Shown in pieces: positions 1 through 12,800 of a DNA stretch of 64,000 nt. Made by a program: the position numbers and the translations under genes. A model generated the notes under the pieces. That model saw nothing but the letters and a program-made list of their open reading frames with translations. It ran no database searches and was not told where the DNA came from. This DNA is from Gordionus sp. m RMFG-2023. Lineage: Eukaryota > Nematomorpha > Gordioida > Chordodea > Parachordodidae. The stretch covers positions 21,863,561-21,927,560 of the forward strand of contig NC_088775.1 in assembly GCF_954871325.1 (NCBI RefSeq), given 5' to 3'. Positions within the stretch are counted from its first letter, which is position 1. Each line of letters starts with the position of its first letter.

Positions 1-1975
1 GTCACCAAAGATTTGATCCATAATCTGTTGAAAAATTGCAGATGAGGTCTTAAGCCCAAAAGGAAGTCTAGTAAATTGGTAATATCTCTTGTGCGTAGAT
101 ATGGTTAAAATATTTCTGCAACTTTTATCAATTGGTATCTGTAAGAAAGCATTTTTAAAGTCAATCTTCATAAATTTCTTTCCTTCTGAAAGTTTAGCTA
201 TTAGATCATTGATTCATGGTAGAGGGTATCTGAAATCTTCTAGAGCTGGGTTTACAGTGTCCTTAAAATCAGCACAAAGCCTAATGCTCCCATCATCTTT
301 GTAGACAGCGGTAACAGGACTTGCCCAACGGACATCATTCACCGGCTCAATAATTTTGTCATGTATCCATTTCTTAAGTTCATTGCTAACAAGATCAATT
401 TTTGAATAAGAAATGCGTCTCGACGGTATAATTTAAGGTTGGGCATCTCTTCTTAAATGTAACTTGACACTTGCTTTGTTGATTGGCCCATTAGTCAATT
501 TAGATTCACACTCTTTAATTAATTTTTTTATTTCATCTTCGTAATTAGTGTCAACATTAGTTATAAATTTATTTAAAATATTTTTGAAAGCATTGATCCA
601 TGTACGTCCCAACAAGGCATTTTTACTTGATTCGACGACTACCGTTTGTAAACATTTTGAGATACCTTCATAAGTCACTTTGACTTGAGTAGTGCCGATG
701 ATCTTGATTCAATTTCCGTCATATGCGGTGAGTTGTAACTCGGATTTCTTAAGATCTCTAATACCAAGTTTTTTAGCCAGACCATGAGGTATAATAGTGT
801 GTTTAGAGCCCGTATCCACTTGCATACATGTAACAATATCGTTCACTTTTAAGGTTGTCATAAATGCGTTATCTTTATCATTAAGCATGTCACCAGATAA
901 GTTGTTAACATTGAAATTATTATCATCTTTGTTCTTTGTAGAGTCAACTTTCTCTTCAATAATTTCTTCAATATTCATATTATAATCATTGTTGTATTGT
1001 ATTTGCTTTCTATTATTGTTGTCGCTACCACTATAATTATTTGAGTTATTGTTATATTGTATTTGTTTTCTCTGATTATTGTCATTACCTCTATAATTAT
1101 TTGAATTGTTGTAATAGGATCGGTAATTGTTACGATTTCCGCCACTGTATTGGGTCTGTTTTCTTTGATTGTTATCGTACCATGTATTATTTCTACCATA
1201 ATTAGATTGATTATTATTGTTATAGCGATAGTTGTTGTAGTTATAGTTATTATAATTATCGTGGTATATCTCGAATTATTATTACCGTAATTGTATCTAA
1301 AATTATTATTGTAATTCTTCTATTTCTATTATCGAAATTATTTCTAAAATTATTTCTAAAATTATTATCAGGTCTAAAATAATTATTGTTGTCGTTTCTA
1401 TTTTTATTGTAAAAGTTTTTATCTTTATCAGACTTTTTATCATTATTTATATAACTTATATCATTATCATCTGACTTAATGATAATACAGTCCAGTTTCA
1501 CAACTAATTCGACCATCTGGTTTAATGTTAAGTCGATATTTTAAGAGAACTTATATTTTATCTTATCATTTAAGGTAGATGTACGTAATTTTTCTTTTAA
1601 TCTACTGTCGTCCAAAAAATTACATTTTTTATGAAGTTTCGATACTCTAATGTACCACAGCATAAAACTCTCTGATGAGTTTTGTTGAAGCAGATTAAAC
1701 TTATTAATTAAAATGTTTTTATCTTGCACAGGTAAAAGGTAAGTTAACTTTTTAATCACAATTTTAAGATCTAAAATGTCGGTATCAGAACAAATTGATT
1801 TAATATTGTCAAAAACTTCGTCTGATAAATTATTAAGCAAAGTATTTATTTTAATAGAGTCCGATAATGTACTGGTCGAAAAATAATTTAATATTCTATC
1901 TAAATAAATTTCAGTAAGTGGTCCCACTAACTTAGGAATCTTATGTATAAACTCTTGTTTTATTTCCATTTTTTA
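1..1975 (-). mobile_element. Ty3/Gypsy LTR retroelement fossil, cut by window edge
   Basis: Minus-strand Gypsy-type element, in order from right to left: gag (about 1541-1969), an asparagine-rich, low-complexity gag tail (about 980-1520), an aspartic protease region with a VDTGS motif (about 709-978), and the start of reverse transcriptase (1 to about 440) with the fingers/palm sequence RLPFGLKTSSAIFQ. Integrase and the 3' LTR would lie left of the window. The copy is broken, with several interruptions, so it is an old or middle-aged fossil. The 5' LTR probably lies between 1975 and about 2330, but no second copy is in the window, so its ends cannot be fixed. The Asn-rich tail contains many AAT/AAC codons, a base composition unlike the rest of the element. 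Confidence 0.85.
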
Positions 1976-2700
1976 TTGGTAAGACATATATGTAAGAAAT
2001 TATAACATTTAATATTTTAGCAATTTATATTTTGATGAATATGCAAATTAATTCGATGAATTCATTATCATTATATATATAATGCTTCCCATTCAACAAT
2101 TCAAGCAACCAATCATATCTCTTAAGTTAGTGAATTCAAACAGAACATCTTCCGTTCCACTTATTCTAGAATAATTTACATCACAGTTGTAGGTTAAGTC
2201 AAACAAAATGTCATAAATTGAAATATCATGGGGAATATTAATTAATTTGAAAGCGAACATGATATAAAAAAAAATCACAAAGATTTTACCTTATAAATTC
2301 TCCCTTTATATAGAACTAATAATAATTTTTTTTATTAATCATTTATACCAAAAAAAAATTTATTTTTTAAAAAAAATTTTAATTTCCATAAGGTGAGTTT
2401 CTTATACCTATTATGGAGCACCATGAAAAGAATCATGATAAACATGCCAGTATGTAAAAATGTATTTTTTTATTATTAACTTTATTATATATATTTCTTC
2501 TTTTTTTTCTTAAGGTATATATATACATTTTTTTTACAAATCAAAATTAGAATACAATATTAAAAAAACGAAAAACAAAAAGTAAAATATTATAAAATAT
2601 AAAAAGTAAGGTTACGAAATATAAAAAGTAAAGTTATAAAATAGGATTATAAAAAGTAATAATAAGATTAAAAATTAGAATATAATAACGTAATATTATA
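1976..2700. other. A+T-rich stretch, possible 5' LTR of the Gypsy fossil
   Basis: No gene is recognised here. A short minus-strand open frame at 2093-2278 (61 residues) resembles nothing known to me and may be part of the LTR or leader of the element to its left. From 2300 on the sequence is simple A+T-rich DNA with runs of A and T. Confidence 0.4.
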
Positions 2701-4189
2701 TAACCCTAATAAATAAATATTAATTGAAAATTAACAAATTTAATATTCTAATTAGCCGAGTTCAAAATCACTAATCAACTATATTATTGATATTTAAATT
2801 TAATTATCATGCCTCTTCTTAAAATTATTTTTAAGGTCCAAATCCAAATAAGTATAAGAGATTTATTTATAAAAAGTAAGTAAACATATAGTTTATAATC
2901 TTCTATTAGATATAATTGATTACAAAAGATTAAGTTAAATACCACTTTTACAGACGTATTTGACAGTTTATAATATATTACAGTTAATATTTTAATAAAT
3001 TTTACTAATAAATGCTTTTGATAATATAAGTAATAAATTGCTTAAAAATATTTAACACGATCTATATATTTAGAAATTTTTTATATATTTTACCTCTTAT
3101 TATTTATCTCAGAATGGGTGTAATAAATTAGATAAATTTTCTTCTCTTCTTTATGTGTTTTTAGGAAAGTTATTTTTTTCTTATTTGAAAAACAGTTTTG
3201 AGTTCAATTTAATACTAGTATATTTTTGATATTACTACAAACTATTACTATTTTCAGATATAATATACTAGCTAGAGGTGGTGCGACAATAATATATAAA
3301 ATCTTAATTAATTTCTTTTATCATATTATAAAACTCTGGTTCTTATTTTATAGTTACAAAATGTTTCATTTCTAATATGGCATCCCTGCCTTGTAAAGTA
3401 AGGCTTCAATACATTTGCATAATTTCTTCTAAAGATTTTTAGTGTTTTTGTTTTATCAATTTATCTAGCATAATAAATTCTGATATAAGTTAATAAAGTG
3501 AGTGTCATGGCTATGACTGCAAATTAACCAGCATTTATTATTTGTGTGGCTATGTAATTTAAGATTATCATTACAGCTGCTGAGAGGAGATGATTGCATA
3601 TTTTATAAGCAATAATGATCTGTGTAGTTGTTTATATACCATTAAAAATGTAAGATAATCTTTTAGAAATTTAATATCTTACAATTTTTTTCTCAATTAC
3701 TTCTCTAGCTTCCATCATGTCATTTAAGAGGAAGCTTATACCACATATAGTTTTATTATTTAGATTGGTCTTTTATATTCTCTACTCCAAGAATTGTTGA
3801 TTTGGTTAGGCCCATAAATTTTTCCTTATTAGTCCATTCTATAAAACATTGTCTAAAAATGGTAACAGAGTGTTATATTAGTTTTCTTGACCATTTGTCA
3901 ATGTAAGTTGCTAATTTTATAATAAGTAGTTTTTAAAAACCATTATCAATTGAGGCATATGTTGAATTAATTAAACTTTTTTATCTCTTGAAATTCTTTA
4001 GAAGTAAAATTTATATCAGCAATCGAAATTTATACTGTAATAAATAGATTATGTATTAAAAAATAATATTTTTAGAAATGTCTTATATTGTTTTAATTAT
4101 TTATATGCTAGTTTATTTGGTATGTATAATATTATAAATGAAAAAATATGAAATTCAGAATAATTATTCAGAGTTAGCAAATTTTAGTA

Positions 4190-4280
4190 TAATATATTAT
4201 AAAAGCGGGCCGAAGGCCGACAAACCATAAATTTTTTTTAGTTGAGCCCCCTGAGATTGCAAAGGCTAGCGACGCCTCTG
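4190..4280 (-). repeat. hAT-type terminus in the loop of the inverted-repeat element
   Basis: Read on the minus strand this block begins CAGAGGCGTCGCTAG followed by a G-rich stretch, the style of hAT ends (CAGNGGCG). It stops exactly where the right arm of the surrounding inverted repeat starts. No matching partner end with an 8-bp duplication was found, so it may be a fragment. Confidence 0.35.
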
Positions 4281-4514
4281 CATGACACCCACGATGTTAA
4301 CTCATATCATAATTTATTATGTTAGATAAATTGATAAAATAAAAACACTAAAAATAATTAGAAGAAATTTTGCAAATATATTGAATCCTGAGTTATTTAG
4401 GTTAATGATGCTTGGTACCTTAAGGTACCATCTATCAAATTTGAATTTTGTTCATTTTTCATTTGGATAGGCACTACCAAATATATTTATAATATATATT
4501 TGAAAATCGAGATT

Positions 4515-4690
4515 TTTGGAAAGCCTCTATGGCCTAGTAGGCAAGAGCTTGGTTTACATATCCCATGGTCCCGGGTTCGAATCCAGGGAATGATCATGTT
4601 TTTTTTCTTATTCTAACTTGGTGGTTTCATCCTTGGGGGGATAATATATAGGAGGCCGGACTCGACCACGTGATTCCGTATTAATATATT
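4515..4690 (+). mobile_element. tRNA-derived SINE
   Basis: This has an internal RNA polymerase III promoter. A box TGGCCTAGTAGG at 4530-4541 fits TRGCNNAGYNGG exactly, and B box GGTTCGAATCC at 4574-4584 fits GGTTCGANTCC exactly, at tRNA-like spacing. The 5' and 3' ends around the boxes do not pair into an acceptor stem, and an unrelated tail of about 100 bases follows, ending near an A+T-rich stretch. This is the structure of a tRNA-derived SINE rather than a tRNA gene. It lies in the right arm of the long-inverted-repeat element and is absent from the left arm, so it inserted after that element formed. Confidence 0.7.
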
Positions 4691-5689
4691 AAATAATAAT
4701 GATCTTATTACATTTTAATAAATTTTGGTCAGTATTTAGCAAATTAGGTTGGTATTTAGAATATGTCCATACATTCACTTGGTAGTAAGCATCATTAACC
4801 AGTTATTTACATAGCAAGGATGCCATATTAGAAATGAAACATTTTGTAACTTTAAAATAAGAGCCAGAGTGTTGGTATATTATATCTTAAAATAATAGTA
4901 GTTTGTAAAAATATCAAAAATATATTTGTATTAAAAATTTAACTCAAAACTGTTTTTTGAAAAAGAAAAAAATAGCTTTCATAACGTAAAAAAACAAAAG
5001 AAAAGATATCAAATTTATTACATAGAATGAATAATGAAGTGTTTAATTTTTAAAATTATTTTTAACTAAATAGATGGCGTTAAATACTTGAAAGCATATT
5101 GTTACTATATTTATTATCAAAGGCATTTATTAGTAAAATTTATTATAATATTAGCCGTAATATATTATTACCGAAAATTCGTCTATAAAAGTGACATTTT
5201 ATATAATATTTTATAAATAACCATATATAATAGAGGATTATACACTTTATGTGTACTTACTTACTTTATTATACTTATTTGGACATTGAAAATATTAGGA
5301 ATAGGTATGATATAAAATTTAAAAATAAATATACAGTTGATTAGTCATTTTGAACTTTGCTAATTATAATATTAAATTTATTAGTTTTCAATTAATAAAT
5401 GATTATATTTTTTTAATTAGGGTTATAAAATAATTTAAATAATAAAAGTCAGTCTGTTAATGCTAAATTAATATTTAGTGAGTGATATTGATATCTATTT
5501 TTAATACAAAATTTGATTGCTAGCTGACATAGTGAAAATTTAATTTATATGTATTAATTTAATCTAATATATAAAATAGTATTCATTTAATAAATATTTA
5601 GATAGTCTTATTAATTTTTAAATAATAAAATTAAACCTATATTTTACTTAATAGAATTATAAAAGAAATCGTTCAGATATCAATCAATA

Positions 5690-5813
5690 AATTTATTTTT
5701 AAAGGGGATATTAAGGAGCCATTTAAAAAAAAATCTGCTTCAGGGGGATATTCAAATTTTTCAGAGGGGCTAGAGCCCCTGGGCGCCGCCCCCCCCCCCT
5801 AGTGTCGCCACTG
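5690..5813 (-). repeat. G/C-rich hAT-like element end
   Basis: On the minus strand the block starts CAGTGGCGACACTAGG followed by a run of more than ten G, then GGCGCCCAGGGGCTC. CAGTGGCG plus a G run is a common hAT or MITE terminus in animals. The inner part (about 5690-5770) is ordinary A+T-rich sequence, and the opposite end was not found. Confidence 0.4.
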
Positions 5814-6882
5814 TTTAATTTTATACATTACAAACAATTAATTTAATTTGTTTTCTAAATACCCTTCATTTTTAATTTTTATTATGGCTCTTGATCGTAT
5901 ATTTTTATTTATTCTCTATTTGTCTTATGCTGCAACCAGGTTTCTTTCCCTAGAAGAGAAGGGCGCCCATATCTTATATGTTTATCAAACAATATTCTTT
6001 AATTCTTATCAATATCAGATTCCCAATAAATATGTCACATGATTCAATTTTTAGCAATAAAAATTAATAGTAACATATTATCTTCTCGAAAATTTACTGA
6101 AAAAACATCTATATCTGCCAATTACAAATCAACAATAATTAATTAAATAAATAATTGTTAATATATTCCATTTACCGTAAAGTTATTACTTTACGGACTG
6201 TTTTTTATTTTAGCTTAATATTTACCTTACGGACTGATTTTATTATTCCTTTTATTTTACATTATATTAAATTATTAGTTTCTTATATTGGTCTATTAAC
6301 TGATTGTTATTATTATTTATATTAACCGATTAAATAAATTGTTATATTGAATTTTATAACATATATATAGGTGTGAAATTTGTTAGATTCAGTAGTTAAA
6401 AAATTTTTAATAAAATATTCTTATAACTTTTTTATTTATTATCTTACTCCCTGCCTACCTTAACAATAATAAAATTTTCTTGATAAAAATAAAATATCAA
6501 TAATTACTAGTAATCCTAAAATTAAACAAATCTACAGATATTTCATTTAAACGAAAGATATTTTTCAAATATTTTAGCATATCTTAGAAAAAGCTATTCC
6601 TCTAACTAACCCATTACGTTCATATCTTGACCATAAAATTTTGCTTAACACTCCTAAGATAAAATATCTGTAATAATATATATATAATGAATTTAAATTG
6701 TAAATAATTATAAATACCTGAATTAAAATCAATATTTTATTTCTTGTTTTTAAGGAGATGAACGCGATAGGCAGCATGTTAAGGTTTTCGATATTCAGCA
6801 AGGTTACCAACGCTTTTTTACAAGTTCAAATATTTTTTGAAACCTATTTCACCTATCTTTTTTATTTGTTATATTAATTGAT
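5814..6882. other. A+T-rich region upstream of KIN17
   Basis: No gene can be assigned. A minus-strand frame at 6574-6810 (78 residues) and short plus-strand frames over the same bases have slightly better codon texture than their surroundings, but none matches a family I recognise. The KIN17 promoter should lie in the last few hundred bases. No TATA box can be singled out in such A+T-rich sequence. Confidence 0.4.
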
Positions 6883-9800
6883 ATGGGCAAAGAAAAGCAT
6901 GGTATGTTATATAATTTATTCTGCTAACTTAATATAAAACTTACTTTTTAGGGTTTTTTAGTCCTAAATCAATTTCTAACAGGATAAAGTCGAAGGGATT
7001 GCAGAAATTGAGATGGTATTGTCAAATGTGTGAAAAACAATGCAGGGATGAAAATGGGTTTAAATGTCATACATTATCCGAAAGTCATCAAAGACAGCTA
7101 CTATTAGTATACATTTGATAATCTAATAGTTTATAAATGAAATTTCTTTTAAAGGTTGCTGAAAATCCCAATAAATATATTAGTACATTTAGTCAAGAGT
7201 TTAAGGATAGCTTTGTTTATCTATTAAAACGAAGATTTGGTACCAAAAGGGTTAAAGCAAATGCTGTTTATCAGGAATTTATTAGTGACAGATTTCATTT
7301 GCACATGAATGCAACTCAATGGACAACACTTACTGGTTTTATTAAATATCTTGGAAAACATGGTATATTAAGTTGTTCTATTATTTAATTGCTTGTATAA
7401 ATTTTACAAAACAAATTTAAGAATTAATAAAATATTTTTCAAAGGTTATTGTAAAGTAGATGAAACAGAAAAAGGATGGTTTATTACATATATTGATAGA
7501 GATCCTGAAACTTTGAAAAGATTGGATCAATTAAAAAAGAAAGAAAAAATGGAAGTTGATGATACTGAAATTAATATTAAAATGATTCAGGTATCTTTTA
7601 GGATATTATAAATAATATAAAATATTCATAAATATAACAAAAAATTTTTAAAAGGGGAGTGGGAACTAGATTAAAATTTTCCTTTAATTTTATAGAACTT
7701 AAGGTCCACACATAGTAAGCCTTTGGCCTCTGTTTTATTTTAAAAAATAAATAATTTTGGGTTTTCATTTTTTTATTAAAAAATATTTTATACAAATTTT
7801 AAATTATTTTTAACTTTTACTTATCTCTCTTTTTAATTTGAGGATGGGGAGAGCAGGGAAAATTTTGTTAACTTAAGATAATATTTGTAAAAACAGTAAA
7901 GAGGGAACCCCTCCTCATCCACTTGCTTTTAAAAATAACTCATTGTTTAATACATTAGATATAATAATTAGATTTTTCATATTTGATTCAGAAATTCTGT
8001 GCAAATCAAATAATTTATTAGTCCTATATATATTCTTTTTCTCCATTTAAGTTAAGCTAATTTCCACCATGTTTTCCCTTCTCCATTTTTTTTTCATTTT
8101 GGGTTTTGCAGTTGGCATCTTCCTCTTAACATCTGTTATCACTTTTATCTAGATCATCTTAGGTCTTCCTCATGACCTTGATCCCCTTACTTTCATCAAC
8201 ATGCATCTCTTAATCATTTTTGTTTTTGGGTCATTCTATGGCAAATTGATTACAAATTGGCCAGAACCTTTTTATTTTTATAAAAATTTATATAAGGTTC
8301 ATAAATTTTGGCCTCCTAGTTTTTATACTATAGTAGATATCTAAGGTTGAAGCATGAAAACTTATCTTTTTTTTTGTGGGTGTCTGTACTCATTAAAAAT
8401 TATATTTATAATAAATCTAGTATCAAAGTAAAGCCAATACTTTTTATTTTAAAAAGTAAATGTAAAAAATTATTTATAAAATTTTCTATAACTTCCCATA
8501 ATTTAATTAAAAATCCTCATAAAGAAAATTGTATATTTTAGATTTTTAGTAAATATTAGATAAACAATACTATTGCCATTCTATATGAGTAAAATAAATT
8601 TAAAGTGGAGCCTTTACGACTTCTAAACAAATTGATAAAAACTAGTAAAAAGATGAAAAATATTTTTTATACTATGGATGATGTTTTATTTTAATTAACT
8701 TAATATTATAAAAAGTTAGCTCATATATAAACATCCATATTTTTTTTACTTTGACCTTGAACAAATTATGCAAAACGATATGTCTTTGAGGAGCTAATAA
8801 AAATTTTCAAGAAAAAAAATACAAAAATTATATTAACCTATAATAAATTAAGAAAAAAAGATAATTTTTTTCCTATTGGCAAAAAAAGTGGCATCGTTTC
8901 ATCTTTGATACACTCATCTTCTTACTGATATTTTACCAAATTTTTGAGAAATATATTCATGTATACATTATAAGAATTATTCAGGAAATAATATAAATGT
9001 TTAATAATGTGTCTTTTATACAAATTTATTTATATTTTTTTTTTCATAGAAACAAATAGAATTAGATAAAAGTAGAGGACAAAACAGTGTAAAGTCCTTT
9101 GGTGATTTGGAACAGAATCCATCTACTAGCAGTAAAGATGATGAAGGCAAACAAGAGATTGAGTATCAAGTGAGTTTAGAAGAATTTGTGTAATTTTATG
9201 ACAAATCGATCAGTTACCATTTTAAAAATGGATGAAACTTGGTATTAAGGTTAAATAGATTGTATATTTTATATAAATTTAAATTTTATTGCCCTAGCTG
9301 AAATATATCCCTACTTATGGGCCTTCAACGTTTGATGAGAGCCTTTTCCTCTTTTAACGAATCTCAAAATAATAAATTTTTTGGTCTAAAGTAACAAATT
9401 ATATATCATTTGTAGCCCTTAATCCTTAAGAAAATGCAAAAATTATTTTAAAAATTCTTTGTCATATTACTGGTAAAACACAAAAATATTTTTGTAAAGT
9501 ACCCCATTTAAAACGACGAAATGAAATATATTTATTATAACCAATATTTTAAATATTTAGGTAAAAATATTAATGAAGAATATAAGAATTTATATTTTAT
9601 TTTGTTTTTATATTTTTGGGAATAAAAAAATTAAGAGGGCGCTATAAAATTAATTATATATATCAGAGACCTGCAGGCCCGGCCCGAACAGGGCCGAGCC
9701 GTATTTTAAATTTTTTAAATATACCCGGGTCGGGCCTAAAAAATTTTTTTTTAAATATATCCGGGCCGGGCCTAAGATTGTTAAACCTGGGCCGGGCCTT

Positions 9801-12800
9801 AATATTTTTTATAAAAATTTTTACATTATGAGTTAATGGTTATAAGATTATATTATATTATAGTTATGATTAATATAATATTGGGTGATGGTTAACACTA
9901 CCTAACACCCACAGATCGATCTAATTATTAATTTCCTGCAAATTTATTCAAAGTATTAATATATTTTTTTATAATTCATATCTAAATTTTTATAACATAT
10001 TTTACCAAAACAATCAAATAAAGAAATATCTTAAATAACAATATTCAAGTATTATTAATATTATTTTTTATAATTCATATAAATTTTTAGTATATATTTT
10101 ACCAAAACAATCATATAAAGGAATATCACTTCTTGAAGTTTGTAATACCTTTCAAAGCGAAAAAGGAGAAATAAAATTGATTTTACTTAATATAAAGCAT
10201 TTTTTAATTGAAAAATTTGTTTTACACAAGTATCATTTTATTTCTCTTTTTCTCTGTCCCAAATTCAAGCAAATACGTATGTAGTCAGAGACAGATCGCA
10301 AGATGACGGAAAACTATATAAAAGATTATATTAAATTACAAGAGGCTCAGGAAGTAAATGAAATACCATCGACCAGTCAAATTACGACTGTTGTTAAACA
10401 AACTGAATCGTTTTATGACAATTGGGGCGATGGTAATTCTGGTAATATGTCAATACTTGATGATGAATATTATAATTACATAAATAAAAAAATAGATGAA
10501 ACATTTAAGGTGGATAATTTGTTAGAGTGGTGGGCGGCTCCTCAAAGCGAATTTCCAATTTTAGCAAAATTGGCAATTCCTGCTTCAAGTGCAAGCTGTG
10601 AGCGGATTCCACTACGAGAATTCTTGAAGAAAGAAGAAGTAATCTTCAACCTGAAAAGTTAAATATGCTTCTCTTTCTTCATGATAATTTGTGAATTTTT
10701 AATATCTTTCTTGAGTATAGGGTTTCGTCAATCATGCTGGTTTTTTACTTTGCAAACTGTCAAATATTTATTGCATTTATTATATTTACCTTGAGACATG
10801 AAAGTTTTTAATCCAACATTTTTCATTATTTTTTTTTACAATATTATATAATACAATTATCTTCTTTTGTTAAAAATTTATATTATAAAATAAATTATAT
10901 TAATATTGTGCAATTAGATTATATTTTCAAAATACTATTTATTATACATGCATTTTTTTAAATAGCGATTTATTTTTATTTTATAAATTAAATAGTAAAT
11001 TAAATACAATATATTATATTCTCAAAATATTTTCCATTTTTATAAATTAAATATTAGTTTTATTTTTTTTAAATGCAATATAAAATATAGTATATACTCA
11101 AAATATTATTACCATTTTTATGAATATTAGTTTATTTTTATAAATGCAATATAAAATATAGTATATGCTCAAAGTATTCATTTTTATAAATAACAGTTTT
11201 ATAATTTTTATAAATGCAATATAATATTCTCAAAATATTAGCTTTTTACATGTATTTTTTAAATAATAAGCGATAATACTCGCTGAAAAATATGGTAAAA
11301 TACCTCATAGGTGAATTTTTGTATATACCAGGTCGAATATAATTTTAAAAATTCCGAGCCGGTCCTGAATTTTTAAATCGGGGCCGGGCCGTAAAAATTT
11401 TTTTTAGAAATATCCGGGCCGGGCCTAGAAAATTTAAAACTGGGCCGGGCCGTGCAAATGGTACCTTATCAGGTCTCTGATATATATTAAGGTAAAAAAA
11501 CACATTTTTAATTTTTTTTAGTGTATACAATAATTTTATAGACATATTAATTTTTATTTATAATATAAAATGCATATTTTTATTTTTAAAATATATTATA
11601 ATTATCTTTAAAAATAACGCCCTCTATAATTGATTTATTTCTAAAATTATAAAATAAAATCTAAATTCTTATTTTCTTTATTAATTTTTTTACTTAATAT
11701 TTAAATATATTGGTAATAGCCATATATAATGAGTTTCATCGTTTCAAACACACTTTATAATTGATTTTTTTATTCCTAAAATTATAAAAAACTAAATATA
11801 ATTTAAAATCTTATTTTTCCATTAATATTTTTACTTAAATATTTAAGTATATTGATAATAAACATATTTACCGAGTTTCATCTTTCCATATTAGGCCCTT
11901 CTCAAAATATTTTTTTGTTTTACCGGAAATACCACCACACTGCAGATATTTTTAAAATATTTTTTGCATTTTTTGAAGGAGAATTTTGAGGGCTAAAAAA
12001 TCATATATGATTTGTTACTTCAGGCCAAAAATATTTTGAGTAATTTGGTATTCGTTAAAAGGCACTAATCGAACTTTGAAGGTATAACTCGAGATATATT
12101 TGAGCTAAAGCTTTAAAATTTTGATTTATATAAAATATACAATCTATTTAACCTTTATGCCAAGTTTCTTAAAAATGAGTATCAAAAATCACATTATTTT
12201 GGTCGATTTGTCATGGAATTACCCATTTATAAATTAATTTTAAAAATATATGTATTCATATTAAATCAGCTAAAATCGATTCTTAATGCGATCCTATTCT
12301 ATTTTAAAAAATTTAATATGATAGTCACTAAAAAAATATAAAATTTTAATTTCTAACTAGGCTTATCTTCTGAGATATGGGCATTTTTAAAATAGCAAAA
12401 ATTTCAAAATAAACTCCATTTAATTTTAATCTTAATTATTTAAATTTTATTATATAGCTCTATAACAGCCCCTTAATAGGACACAAAAATTTTTATAGTG
12501 AAAATCAGTTTATTATTAAATTAAAAAATAGCTGTGAAAAGAAAAATTATATATATTTTTCTTTCAATTTTTTTAAAGATAGACATTATGTTCTATTATA
12601 TTTGTACAATCCTAGACTGGTATAAGCACTGGGCCAAGAGTTATCGCACTTTAAATAGTGGTCATTTGGCTAAAATCTTACATAAATATCAAAATATATA
12701 GTAATTTTATGATATTATGTCAACAATTTGCTAGTTGGATGAAATTTTGTAGTTTATTTTCCATTACTGGCAAATTAATATTCTGATTGTCAGAAACATA

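Larger units (their letters stand above)
2700..5430. mobile_element. Long-inverted-repeat DNA element (fold-back type, non-coding)
   Basis: The left arm (about 2700-3508) and the right arm (about 4281-5430) are inverted copies. The outer ends both read AACCCTAAT inward, and the stretch around 3345-3395 (TTCATTTCTAATATGGCATC) reappears inverted around 4805-4860. The inner ends also match: GTGTCATG at 3501-3508 against CATGACAC at 4281-4288. The loop (3509-4280) carries no recognisable gene. Flanks are TA-rich (TATA on both sides), so a short TA-type target duplication is possible but not provable. This is probably a non-autonomous DNA transposon with very long terminal inverted repeats. A tRNA-derived SINE sits in the right arm. 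Confidence 0.65.
9185..12230. mobile_element. Long-inverted-repeat element hosting a hAT insertion (KIN17 intron 5)
   Basis: The left arm (about 9190-9655) and right arm (about 11620-12225) are inverted copies. The outer ends carry ATGACAAATCGA on the left and TCGATTTGTCAT on the right. Inside, the arms share GAAACTTGG.ATTAAGGTTAAATAGATTGTATATTTTATA and end near GAGGGCGCTAT. Another copy of the same right-hand end is seen at about 17365-17395. The centre is wholly occupied by a hAT transposon (9664-11479), so this element is older than that hAT. No coding sequence of its own is visible. Confidence 0.6.

Noticed and set aside
975-1516. Minus-strand frames rich in Ile/Thr/Asn as separate genes
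   Set aside because: They are different frames of the low-complexity gag tail of the Gypsy fossil.
4523-4600. A tRNA gene
   Set aside because: A and B boxes are perfect, but the acceptor arms do not pair and an unrelated tail follows. A SINE fits better.
6574-6880. Possible host gene next to KIN17, on either strand
   Set aside because: Short frames with plausible splice sites exist on both strands, but phases do not join and no family is recognised.
9616-9831. Plus-strand 71-residue Pro/Gly-rich frame
   Set aside because: It is the translation of the GGGCCGGG-rich subterminal region of the hAT at 9664; the inverted frame at 11345-11545 is its mirror image.
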